The notes under the pieces are model-generated. The model made no database searches. It was not told the DNA's origin and saw only the letters and a program-made list of their open reading frames with translations. This document shows positions 32,756 to 42,000 of a stretch of DNA of 64,000 nt, one piece after another. Both the position numbers and the translations under genes were made by a program. The stretch spans positions 62,001 to 126,000 of the forward strand of contig NZ_JOFL01000016.1 in NCBI RefSeq assembly GCF_000719265.1, read 5' to 3'. Numbering within the stretch: position 1 is the first letter of the stretch; each line of letters starts with the position of its first letter. Source of the stretch: Streptomyces roseoverticillatus (GTDB taxonomy: Bacteria > Actinomycetota > Actinomycetes > Streptomycetales > Streptomycetaceae).

Positions 32756-35700
32756 GACTCTTCGTCAGCCTCACCTCCCCCGGTGCGCCGGGCTCCGACG
32801 CCGAGCCCGGCTTCCACCGGGACCTCGTCCTGGACGCCCCCGGCACCACCACCGTCGGCGCCCTCGCCGCGCAGCTCGCCGGTGCCGGCGACGACGGCGC
32901 CGAGCCGCCCGTCCTCCACCTCGGCGACCGCCCGCTCCCGCCCGGCGCCACGCTCTCCGCCGCCGGGCTCCGCGACGGCGTCCGCCTCGGGCTCGGCGGA
33001 CCCGCCGGGCCCGGATCCGCCGCCTACGGCGCGCCCCGCGGTGAACTCCCGCCCCCGTCCCGGACCCCCGACGGCGAGCGCCTGCCGCGGGCCGCGGGCG
33101 TGGAGCTGCAGCTCGTCGGCGGGCGGGGAGCCGGCCGCGTCTGGCCGCTGGCGCCGGGCACCCACACCATCGGCCCGCAGCCGGGCGGTTCCGTCCGGCT
33201 GGAGGGGCGGGACGTGCCGCCTCCCGGGGTGCGGGTCACCGTGCGGCCCGACGGCACGGTCCTGCTCCACGCCGGGGAGCAGGGCGCGCACGTCGCGCTC
33301 TCCCTGCCCGTCCCGCCGCCCGACCGGCCGCGCGCGGACGCGCCTGCGCTGCCCCCTCCGCCGCCGGGCGACCTTCCCGACCCGGACGCCGACACCGCCG
33401 AGCCGCTCCCGCCGGGCTGGTGCGTGTGGCCGCTTGGCGGTGAGCTCGTCCTCGGTGAGTTCCTGCTGCGGGTGGCCGAGCCGACCGAGGCGGACGCCGC
33501 CCTCGCGGTCTCCGCGGACGGCGCCCACCTGGACTTCAACCGGCCGCCGCGCATCGTCCCGCCGCTGCAGCCGGAGCGCTTCGTCCTGCCCGCTCCGCCC
33601 GCCCCGCCCGCCCACCGGGCGATCCCGCTGCTGATGATGCTGTCGCCCCTGGTCATGGGCATCGGCATGGTCGTCTTCCTCAAGTCGTACTACTACCTGG
33701 TGTTCGCGCTCTTCAGCCCGGTGCTGGCGCTCGCCAACCACTGGAGCGGGAAGCGGAACGGCCGGCGCGACTACGTGGCCGCCGTCGCCGGCCACCGGAC
33801 GCGCCGGGCGTCGCTGGAGCAGGACGTGCGGGACAAGGTGGACCGCGAGCGCGCGCTGCGGACCGAGGCCGCCCCCGACCCCGCGACCGCGGGCCTGTGG
33901 GCCGTGGGCCCCGGCGCCCGGCTCTGGGAGCGCCAGCGCTCCCACGCCGACCACCTCCACCTGCGCGTCGGCACCGTCCGGCAGCCGTCCCTGCTCACCG
34001 TCGACGACGCCGCGCGCGAGGACAACCACCGCTCCGTCCACTGGGAGATCCCCGACATGCCGGTCGGGGTGGACCTGACGGGCGACGGGGTGCTCGGCAT
34101 CGCCGGGGAGCGCGAGGCCACCGCGGCCCTCGCCCGCTGGGCCGTCGCCCAGGCGGCGATCCTGCACAGCCCGCGCGACGTCCGGATCACCGTGCTCACC
34201 GACGCGGCGGGCGCGGCCGGCTGGGAGTGGGTGCGCTGGCTGCCGCACGCCCGGCCCGGTCAGGGCGGCGTGGCCGCCCCGGCCGCGGGCGGGCCCGCGG
34301 TGACCCTCGGCAACGACCCCGAGACCGTCGCCGCCCGGGTCACCGAGCTCGTCTCGGCCGTCCGGTCCCGCAGCCGGGCCCGGGAGTCCGGCCTGAGCGG
34401 AACGCTGACGGCCGAGCCCGACCTGCTCGTCGTCCTCGACGGGGCGCGCCTGCTGCGCGACGTCCCCGGCATGATCCAGGTCCTGAAGGAGGGGCCCGCC
34501 GTGCGGGTCTTCCTGATCTGTGTCGACCGCGAGGAGCGGATGCTCCCGGAGGAGTGCGTCTCGGTCTGCTCCGTGGGAGCCCGCGAACTCACCCTGCGCC
34601 GCACGGGGCGGACCGACGTCACCACGGCCCGCCCGGACCTGGTGGACGCCGCGTGGTGCGAGCGGATCGCCCGCGCCCTGGCGCCCGTGCGCGACGTCAC
34701 CCCCGACGGCTCCGACGGTCTGCCCGCCCGGGTCGGCCTGCTGCGGCTGCTCGATCTCGAACCGCCCCGCGGCGACGAGCTCGTACGCAGGTGGGAGCGG
34801 CGGCCCGCGGCCACCGGCATGCTGCTCGGCTCGGGCTACTCCGGGCCCGTCGCCTTCGACCTCGTCAAGGACGGCCCGCACGCCCTGATCGCGGGGACCA
34901 CGGGCGCGGGCAAGTCCGAGCTGCTCCAGACGCTGGTGGCCACCCTCGCCGCGGTCAACCGGCCGGACGAGATGACCTTCGTGCTGGTCGACTACAAGGG
35001 CGGGAGCGCCTTCAAGGACTGCGTGCGCCTGCCGCACACCCTCGGCATGGTCACCGACCTCGACAGCCACCTCGTCGAGCGTGCGCTCACCTCGCTGGGC
35101 GCCGAACTGACCCGGCGCGAGCACGTCCTCGCCGGGGTGGGCGCCAAGGACCACCCCGAGTACCGCGCCCTGCGGCGGCGGAACCCGGCCCTGGCGCCGC
35201 TGCCCCGGCTGCTCCTGGTCATCGACGAGTTCGCCACCCTCGCCCGGGACGTGCCGGAGTTCATCCCCGGGCTGGTCTCCATCGCCCAGCGGGGCCGCTC
35301 CCTCGGCATCCACCTGGTGCTGGCGACGCAGCGGCCCGCCGGAGTGGTCACCGCCGACATCCGGGCCAACACCAACCTGCGGATCTCCCTGCGCGTCACC
35401 GACGCCATGGACAGCCAGGACGTCCTGGAGGTCAACGACGCCGTCGGCATCTCCGCCGGCACGCCCGGCCGGGCGCTGGCCCGGATCGGGCACCGGTCCG
35501 TCCTGCCGTTCCAGACCGCGTACGCGGGCACGCCGCGCGAGGACGGGCCGGCGGAGGCCGGACCGGTCGCGGTACGGCCGGAGCGCACCGTCACCGCCGC
35601 CGGGATCCGGGCGACGGACGTGACGTGGGCCCAGCTCGGGCGTCCGGCACCGGCGGCGGGGCCGGACCTCGCCGCGGAGGACGACGCCGGCGCCCTGGAG

Positions 35701-37425
35701 GACCCCTCGGGCCCGACCGACCTCACCGCGCTCGTCGAAGCCGTCCAGGAGGCCGCCGGCGCCCTCGGCATCCCGCAGCAGCCCAGCCCGTGGCTGCCGC
35801 CGCTGCCGCACCGGCTCACCCTGGACGACCTGCCCGAGCGGCCCGTTCCCGCGGGCCTTCCCGACGGGTACCTCGCCCCGGTGCCCTGGGCGCTCGCCGA
35901 CCTGCCGGGCGCCCAGCGGCAGGAGGCCCTGGAGCTGGACCTCAGCGCCTTCGGCCACCTCTACGTCATCGGGACCCCGCGCTCGGGCCGCTCCCAGGTG
36001 CTGCGCACGCTCGCGGGGGCGCTCGCCCGCCGCCACTCCACGGCGGACGTGCACCTGTACGGCATCGACGCGGGCGGCGGCTCGCTCGCCGCGCTCACCC
36101 CGCTGCCGCACTGCGGGGCCGTCGTGCCGCGCGGCGACCTGGAGCGCCTCGGGCGGCTGCTCTCCCGGCTCATGGCCGAGACGGCCCGCCGTCAGGAGCT
36201 GCTGACCGCGCACGGCGCGGGCGGGCTCGCCGAACTGCGGTCGCTGCTGCGGCCGGAGGACCGCCCGGCGCACATCGTGGTCCTCGTCGACGGCTGGGAC
36301 TCGCTGGTCGCCCTCCTCGGCGACCTCGACGGCGGGCGCCCCGTCCAGGAGCTCACCGCCCTCATCCGCGAGGGCGCGCCCCTGGGCATCCACGTCGTCG
36401 CCACCTCGGAGCGGGCCCTGCTGACCGGCAAGGCCGCCGCGCTCAACGACGACCGCCTGCTGCTCCGCCTGACGGACCGGTCGGAGTACACGCTCGCGGG
36501 CATACCGGCCAAGCAGGTTCCCGAGCTGGTGCCGCCGGGCCGCGCCTGGCGCGGCGGCAGCGGCACCGAGATCCAGGTGGCCCTGCTGGGCCGGTCCGCG
36601 CAGGGCGCCGCCGCGCCGGCCGGCGGCCGCGACCAGGCGGAGGCGCTGCGGGAGATCGGTGCGCGGGCGGAGCGGCGCGACCGCGACGTCCCGGCCGGGC
36701 GGCGACCCGCCAAGGTGCTCACCCTGCCCGCGAAGATCTCCTTCACCGAGGCGTACGACAAGGTGCCCGAGGCGCGGCGCCGGCCGCTGTGGGGCCTGCT
36801 GGGCATCAGCGGCGACGACCTGGCCCCGCTGGGCGTGGACTTCGCGGCGGACGCCCCGTCGTTCCTGATCAGCGGCCCGCCCGGGACGGGTCGTTCCACG
36901 ACGCTGGCGTCCCTCGCGGTCTCCCTGCTGGCCGGGGGCACGCGGGTGATCGCCCTCACCCCGCGCGAATCGCCGCTGCGCGGGCTGGCCCGGCACCCGC
37001 TGGCGACCGTGCTGGAGCAGCCCGATCCGTCCGGCGAGGACGTGCGGGCCGCGCTCGACGCGGGCACCGGCCCGGCCGTGGTGCTGGTCGACGACGCGGA
37101 CCTGCTGTCCTCGATGCCCGCCGCCGACGAGGTGCTGCGCGAGATCGCGGCCACCGGTCGCGACCGGGGCCTCGGCCTGGCGGCCGCGGGCGCTCCGGAG
37201 ACGCTGACGTCCGCCGGGTTCGGCTGGCTGGGGCAGGCGCGCAGGGTCCGCAAGGGGCTGCTGCTGGCCCCGCAGTCCCCGAGTGAGGGCGACATGCTCG
37301 GAGTGCGGCTGCCGTACGACCTGCTGCGCTCGCGGCCCGTGCCCGGGCGCGGGCTGACGGTGGATCCGGTGACCGGGGCGCTGGTGTCCCTGCTCGTGCC
37401 GGAGACCGTGCTGCAGGAGGGGTGA
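32752..37425 (+). CDS. EccC/EssC-type FtsK-SpoIIIE secretion ATPase
   Basis: A 1557-residue motor ATPase of a type VII secretion system. The N-terminus starts with a ubiquitin-like (YukD-like) segment and an FHA-like beta region (about 1-280), then paired TM segments (about 285-330: IPLLMMLSPLVMGIGMVVFL). Three FtsK-type ATPase domains follow. D1 has an intact Walker A GTTGAGKS (Lys721) and LLLVIDEFATLA. D2 reads GTPRSGRS (Arg1080) and D3 GPPGTGRS (Arg1381), both with Arg in the Walker Lys place. Only D1 looks fully competent, as is common in EccC. The N-terminal layout is nearer to firmicute EssC than to mycobacterial EccC. Confidence 0.9.
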   Translation: MRLFVSLTSPGAPGSDAEPGFHRDLVLDAPGTTTVGALAAQLAGAGDDGAEPPVLHLGDRPLPPGATLSAAGLRDGVRLGLGGPAGPGSAAYGAPRGELPPPSRTPDGERLPRAAGVELQLVGGRGAGRVWPLAPGTHTIGPQPGGSVRLEGRDVPPPGVRVTVRPDGTVLLHAGEQGAHVALSLPVPPPDRPRADAPALPPPPPGDLPDPDADTAEPLPPGWCVWPLGGELVLGEFLLRVAEPTEADAALAVSADGAHLDFNRPPRIVPPLQPERFVLPAPPAPPAHRAIPLLMMLSPLVMGIGMVVFLKSYYYLVFALFSPVLALANHWSGKRNGRRDYVAAVAGHRTRRASLEQDVRDKVDRERALRTEAAPDPATAGLWAVGPGARLWERQRSHADHLHLRVGTVRQPSLLTVDDAAREDNHRSVHWEIPDMPVGVDLTGDGVLGIAGEREATAALARWAVAQAAILHSPRDVRITVLTDAAGAAGWEWVRWLPHARPGQGGVAAPAAGGPAVTLGNDPETVAARVTELVSAVRSRSRARESGLSGTLTAEPDLLVVLDGARLLRDVPGMIQVLKEGPAVRVFLICVDREERMLPEECVSVCSVGARELTLRRTGRTDVTTARPDLVDAAWCERIARALAPVRDVTPDGSDGLPARVGLLRLLDLEPPRGDELVRRWERRPAATGMLLGSGYSGPVAFDLVKDGPHALIAGTTGAGKSELLQTLVATLAAVNRPDEMTFVLVDYKGGSAFKDCVRLPHTLGMVTDLDSHLVERALTSLGAELTRREHVLAGVGAKDHPEYRALRRRNPALAPLPRLLLVIDEFATLARDVPEFIPGLVSIAQRGRSLGIHLVLATQRPAGVVTADIRANTNLRISLRVTDAMDSQDVLEVNDAVGISAGTPGRALARIGHRSVLPFQTAYAGTPREDGPAEAGPVAVRPERTVTAAGIRATDVTWAQLGRPAPAAGPDLAAEDDAGALEDPSGPTDLTALVEAVQEAAGALGIPQQPSPWLPPLPHRLTLDDLPERPVPAGLPDGYLAPVPWALADLPGAQRQEALELDLSAFGHLYVIGTPRSGRSQVLRTLAGALARRHSTADVHLYGIDAGGGSLAALTPLPHCGAVVPRGDLERLGRLLSRLMAETARRQELLTAHGAGGLAELRSLLRPEDRPAHIVVLVDGWDSLVALLGDLDGGRPVQELTALIREGAPLGIHVVATSERALLTGKAAALNDDRLLLRLTDRSEYTLAGIPAKQVPELVPPGRAWRGGSGTEIQVALLGRSAQGAAAPAGGRDQAEALREIGARAERRDRDVPAGRRPAKVLTLPAKISFTEAYDKVPEARRRPLWGLLGISGDDLAPLGVDFAADAPSFLISGPPGTGRSTTLASLAVSLLAGGTRVIALTPRESPLRGLARHPLATVLEQPDPSGEDVRAALDAGTGPAVVLVDDADLLSSMPAADEVLREIAATGRDRGLGLAAAGAPETLTSAGFGWLGQARRVRKGLLLAPQSPSEGDMLGVRLPYDLLRSRPVPGRGLTVDPVTGALVSLLVPETVLQEG

Positions 37426-37431
37426 CGACGC

Positions 37432-37469
37432 ACGGGGCGCCCCCGGCCCGCGGGCCGGGGGCGCCCCGT
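37432..37469. terminator. 38-bp perfect palindrome between convergent genes
   Basis: Bases 37432-37450 are the exact reverse complement of 37451-37469, almost all G and C, directly after the ATPase stop and before the stop of the minus-strand WXG100-like gene. It has no T-run. Streptomyces terminators often lack one, so it probably ends both transcripts. Confidence 0.8.
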
Positions 37470-37487
37470 CGTGCGCTGCCGCTGCGG

Positions 37488-37793
37488 TCAGCCGCCGTTG
37501 GTGCTCTTGGCGATGTCCGCGTCCATCTGCGCCACCGCCGTCTTGATCTTGCGGAACTGCTCGGCGAAGGTGGTGATGCCCTTCATCGCCTCGGACAGCG
37601 ACTGCGTCAGCTTCTCGTACGACATCTTCATCGCCGGGCTGCTCTGCTGCATGAACAGGCCGTTGTCCAGCAGGCCCTCGACGGTGGTCTTGGTGGTCTG
37701 CAGCATCGGCACGATGTGCGTGACGGCGTCGTCCATCGTCTTGGAGACCTTGTCGATCTCCACGTAGTCGATGTTGATGTTGCCCTGGGGCAT
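37488..37793 (-). CDS. WXG100-like small secreted protein
   Basis: A 101-residue all-helical protein (MPQGNINIDYVEIDKVSKTM) of the size and pattern of ESAT-6/WXG100 proteins: helix, turn, helix with heptad-like hydrophobics and a short polar tail. The W-x-G turn is missing: the expected place reads NGLFMQQSS. No Y-x3-D/E secretion motif is clear near the C-terminus. AGGAGCC precedes the ATG. Next to EccC and a second WXG-type gene, it is most likely a structural substrate or chaperone of the system. Confidence 0.75.
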   Translation of the reverse strand: MPQGNINIDYVEIDKVSKTMDDAVTHIVPMLQTTKTTVEGLLDNGLFMQQSSPAMKMSYEKLTQSLSEAMKGITTFAEQFRKIKTAVAQMDADIAKSTNGG

Positions 37794-37805
37794 GGTGGCT
37801 CCTTG

Positions 37806-37851
37806 CGGGTGATCCCGGGTTGCGGGTGATCCGGGTGATCCGGGTGAGGTG
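37806..37851. repeat. Short GGGTGATCC tandem repeat
   Basis: The spacer between the two minus-strand WXG-type genes holds GCGGGTGATCC, then GCGGGTGATCC, GGGTGATCC and GGGTGAGGTGATG, about four imperfect 9-bp units just upstream of the WXG100-like start. This looks like slippage expansion; a regulatory role is open. Confidence 0.5.
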
Positions 37852-37875
37852 ATGCCGCGGCGGGGGCGGCCGGGG

Positions 37876-38862
37876 TCAGGGTTCGAGGCGCCAGCCGGTG
37901 TCCTTGTCCGCGCTGTTGCTGACCCACTTCTGCGAGCTGCCGTCGGGGGTCTCGACGGTCTTCGTCCCGCTGCCGTCCTTCTTGACCTCGACGGTCGTGG
38001 TCGTCTCGTGGCCCTTGCCGTCGACGGTCGTGTCGATGGTGCCCTTGACGGTCCGTTCCTTGCCGTTCTTGTCGGGACCGGTCGTCGTGTACGTGGTGCG
38101 GGAGGTCCGCTCCCCCGTCTGCGGGTTGAAGACCGAGGTGGTGTCGCCGCTCGTGGTGGTCTTCTTGCCCTCCGTGTCCGTGGTGGTGCTGGTGAAGTTG
38201 TTGGTCGTGGACTTGCGGCCGTCGGGCGTGTCCGTCGTGGTGGAGCGGCCGTTGGAGACCGTGACGTTGCCGGTCCCGTCGGTGGACCGCGACTCGTAGG
38301 TGCCGTCGGGCTGGTAGGTCGTCGTCTCCGTACTGCTCAGACCGCTCTTGCTGGTGACGGTCGTGGTGACCGACTTCAGCCTGTCGCCGTCGTACGTGTA
38401 CGTGGTGGTCGTGGTGTTGCCGCTGGGGTCCCGGGTGGTGAAGGAGGTCGGCTGCGCTCCCGGGTCCTTCGGGGCGTCCGGGTCCTTCGGGTCGGCCTTT
38501 CCCTCGGCCACCAGCTTCTGCCAGGCGTCCCAGGCGGCCTTCTGACCCTTCCACTGGTCCGCGGCGATGGCGGCGCCCTGCTCGTTCGCGGCCTTCGCGT
38601 GCCGGGCGTCCCAGTCGAACCAGCCCTTCGCCACGTTGTCGTAGAGCTCTCCGAGCTTGTCCAGCTTCTCCTCGGAGTCCCGGAAGGCCCCCGTCCACCG
38701 GACGTAGTACTGACGCACCGCGGTCCTGGCCCCGGCCGAGCCGATGTCCTCGACCGAGGCGTCGGGGGTGTTGGTGCGCGCCTCGTGGACCTGCTCCTTC
38801 AACGAGCGGGCCTGCTTCGCCACGTCGTAGAGCAGCTCGTAGTCCACGGCTATGTCGGGCAC
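37876..38862 (-). CDS. WXG-domain protein with Thr-rich beta-repeat tail
   Basis: A 328-residue protein. Residues 1-120 are a helical WXG100/LXG-like domain with VRWTGAF at the turn (W-x-G present). Residues 150-320 are Thr/Asp/Gly-rich short strands (TTTTTYTYDGDRLKSVTTTV and similar) that resemble RHS/YD-type beta repeats. No enzymatic motif is seen. GAGGAAG lies before the GTG start. It is divergent from the giant gene at 39069 and probably secreted by the same ATPase. Confidence 0.7.
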   Translation of the reverse strand: MPDIAVDYELLYDVAKQARSLKEQVHEARTNTPDASVEDIGSAGARTAVRQYYVRWTGAFRDSEEKLDKLGELYDNVAKGWFDWDARHAKAANEQGAAIAADQWKGQKAAWDAWQKLVAEGKADPKDPDAPKDPGAQPTSFTTRDPSGNTTTTTYTYDGDRLKSVTTTVTSKSGLSSTETTTYQPDGTYESRSTDGTGNVTVSNGRSTTTDTPDGRKSTTNNFTSTTTDTEGKKTTTSGDTTSVFNPQTGERTSRTTYTTTGPDKNGKERTVKGTIDTTVDGKGHETTTTVEVKKDGSGTKTVETPDGSSQKWVSNSADKDTGWRLEP

Positions 38863-39068
38863 GGTCGCTTCCTCGGGGTTCGCAGGGACCTGTCACTCCG
38901 ACAGATGACCGTCCTGCGCGATCCGTTCACTCGGAACAGGAAAGACTTCCGTACCTTTGGTGACTTCCGGCACAGAGTGAACCGAAGCGGCTCCGATCCC
39001 ATCGGACAGGTTGACCATGCGCCGCCCCAAAGAGGGCGGCGCAGTGCGCGGCAGGGGGGAAGTACGAG

Positions 39069-42000
39069 GTGGCCACGCGTCCCGGTGACTGGAGTGCTGT
39101 CGGGCTGAGCGGGGACCCGACGCCCGGCGACCCCGCCGTCATCAACCGCCTGGCCGACGCGATGCACCGGCTCGCCGAGACCGCCGGAACGATCCACGAC
39201 GGCCTGAACGCCCTGCAGCAGACCTCCGGCGAGGGGCAGCGCTTCATCGGCAAGACGGCGGACGCGCTGCGCGGCAAGGTGGACGAGCACCTGAACAAGT
39301 TCGCCGGATCGGTCCGCGAGTCGTTCCTGATGGCCGAGACGGCACTGCGGGCCTACGCCACCGCCGTCGGCGACGCCCAGACGGCGGCCGGCCAGGCCCT
39401 GAACGCCGCCCAGGGGCTGGCTCAGGACGACCCCCAGCGGCAGACGCTCACCGAGCGCGTCTCGGCCGCCCGCGGCACTCTGGCCGCCGCCGTCACCCAG
39501 CTCGGTCACCGGCTGACCGAGGCGGGCGAGCGGATGCAGCAGCCGACGAGCGCCTGTGAGACGTTCTGGAAGGTCTTCGAGATCTTCACGATCATCTTCT
39601 CCGTCCTCGCCATCTTCACCGGCGGCCTCCTCGGCATCCTCGCCTGGGCGATGAACGCCATTCAGTTCGTGAAGGTCGCCGTCGACTTCAGCCAGGGCAA
39701 GGCCACGGGCCTCCAGCTGGGGCTGGCCTTCCTCGGCATGCTCTTCCCGTCCACCAAGGGCATCGGCGGCACCCTCAAGGCCCTCGGCAAGGGCCTCAAG
39801 GCGGGCGCCACCGGCTTCATGAACCAGGTGGGGCGCATCGCCCTCATGACGGGTACGAGCCGCCTGGTGGTGGCGCCCATCCTCCTCGCCTCCAAGCTCG
39901 GTGGCGGGCTGCGCGGCTTCCTGCCCATGCTCTGGAACGGTGTGAAGGGCCTCGGCCGCGCCGGCCTCGAGGACTGGGTGAAGATCACCGGGGGCCTGAA
40001 CGGCGGCTGGGCCAAGGCCGGTGCCTACGGGGCGGTCACCCTGCGCCGGCTCGGCCGGTTCATGGTGGCGGCCCTGGTGCCCCTCAACTTCACCGAGATC
40101 GGCGTCCTCGGTTTCCGGGGCGCGGCGGCCCTGGCCTTCGGCGACCGGGTGCTCGGCATCCCGCAGTACTCGCTCCGTCAGATGATGGCGAGGGCGGGCG
40201 ATCTCGAGTACCTCATGAAGGCCGGCGCCCCGGCGGCCGGGGCGGGACGGGACGCCTGGTCCGCCGGCCGGGCGGGAGAGCACCTCGGTGCCGGCCCGTT
40301 CGGCGGCCTCCGCTTCGGCCCCGGCTTCGGGTCGGTGTCCACCGACCTGTTCCACCTCTCGCTGACCCGGACCCCCGCGCTCGACTTCACACAACTGGGC
40401 TTCGCCAAGCTGGGCGACGTGCTGATGTCGCACCCCGGCGCGGCCACGCACGCCGGCACGGGCGCCACGCCCGGCCTGCACGCCGTCTCCGGCCTCGTCA
40501 CCCCGCCCATGCCGGGGAACTTCACGCTCGGCAAGGCCGGCCTGGCCGTTCCGGCGTCGGCCGCGGGCGACTCCGCGATCACCTCCCTGACCCACCTCGA
40601 CGCCTCCCTGGGCCAGGTCCGGCTCGACAGCAACCTGCTGCTCCCGGCCGACACCGCCCTCGGCGTCGTGCAAGGGGCCCGCCACCCCTCCGGGCTCTCC
40701 CTCCTGACGGACGTGCCCGTGACGGGGCACGGCGTGGAGGCGCCGGGAGGACTCGCGCAGAGCCTGGGCGCCCTGGACGACGGTAACGTCCTGGCGCGGA
40801 GCGCCATCGGCCACGCCGAGGACTTCTCCGACCTGAAGCTCCCCGAACTCGTGGCCCTGCAGCAGGGCGACGTCACGGTGCGCGGCATCACCGCGGACGG
40901 CATCTCCCTCCGCATCGGCCGGGAGACCGACGTGACGGTCAACGCCCAGACCCTGACGTCGCTCGCCACCGGCTCCCACGGCGGCGTCCCGCACGCGGCG
41001 CCGAACGCGGCGGTGCCGCACACCGGCGGCCTCCCCGGCACGGCCGCGATCCCGGACGGCGCCGTGGCGAACGCGGCCTCGCACACGGCGGCGCCGCACG
41101 GCGGGGTGCCGGGCGCACTGGCCGCGCAGCCCGTCCCGCCAGTGACCACGCACGTCGCCTCCCCGCCGCACGGCGCGGCGGCCCCCGCGGCCCACGGCAC
41201 CGCCCACGCCCCCTCCGGCACCGCCCTCAAGGACGCGGCGCCGCAGGCCCCGCACCCGGTGAAGGGCGCCGACGCACCGACGCCGGTGCCCGCGCCGAAC
41301 AGCCGCGAGCAGGCCCTCGCCCTCCTCAAGGGCGACGACGCCCGCCCCCGCAGCGCGGGCCTGAGCGCGTCGGCCGGCACGCCCGCGGGCGGCGTCTCCT
41401 CCCGCTCCGCCCTGGACGCGGCCGGGGTCTCCCCGTCCCGCGTGGACACCCAGGCCCTGGACCTGGTGGCCCGGCCCGGGCGCCCGGCCGAGGCCGCCGG
41501 GGAGCCGCGGCTCGCGCAGGCCGCCCCGCAGCCGCCCGCGCCCCGGCCCTCGCACCCCGCAGCCGCGGGCGACGGCGTGGCGCCCCGTGGCGGCAAGGCC
41601 GGCCACCCGGACGGCCCGACGGGTCCGGGCGACCTCCGTCCGCCGTCCCGGCCCGGGCAGGCGTCGCCCCTCGGCCCGGCCGCACCCGTGCCGACGCACG
41701 TCGAGGGACACGCCGCGGCCACCGTCAGGAACCAGCTGCGGCTCTCCATCGGGCACGTCATCACGGGCGGTGCCGCGGACGGGGCGACGGCCGAGCTGCG
41801 CATGCAGCGCTACGTGGCGTACGAGCACTCCCTCGTCAACCTGCGCACCGCGCAGCGCGACGCGGGCGCCGGCGCCCCCCGGACCCCCGGCGCCGGACCC
41901 TCCACCGGGCCCACCCGGGTCCGGTCCGAAGCGGCGACCCGGCTGGACGCCGCCGTGACCGAGGTCGTGGACGCGCGCAGAGCCCTGCGGGAGATCGGCG

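Noticed and set aside
32137..36996. 1619-codon minus-strand open frame opposite the EccC-like gene
   Set aside because: Antisense shadow rich in Arg/Gly/Ala; the plus strand carries Walker motifs.
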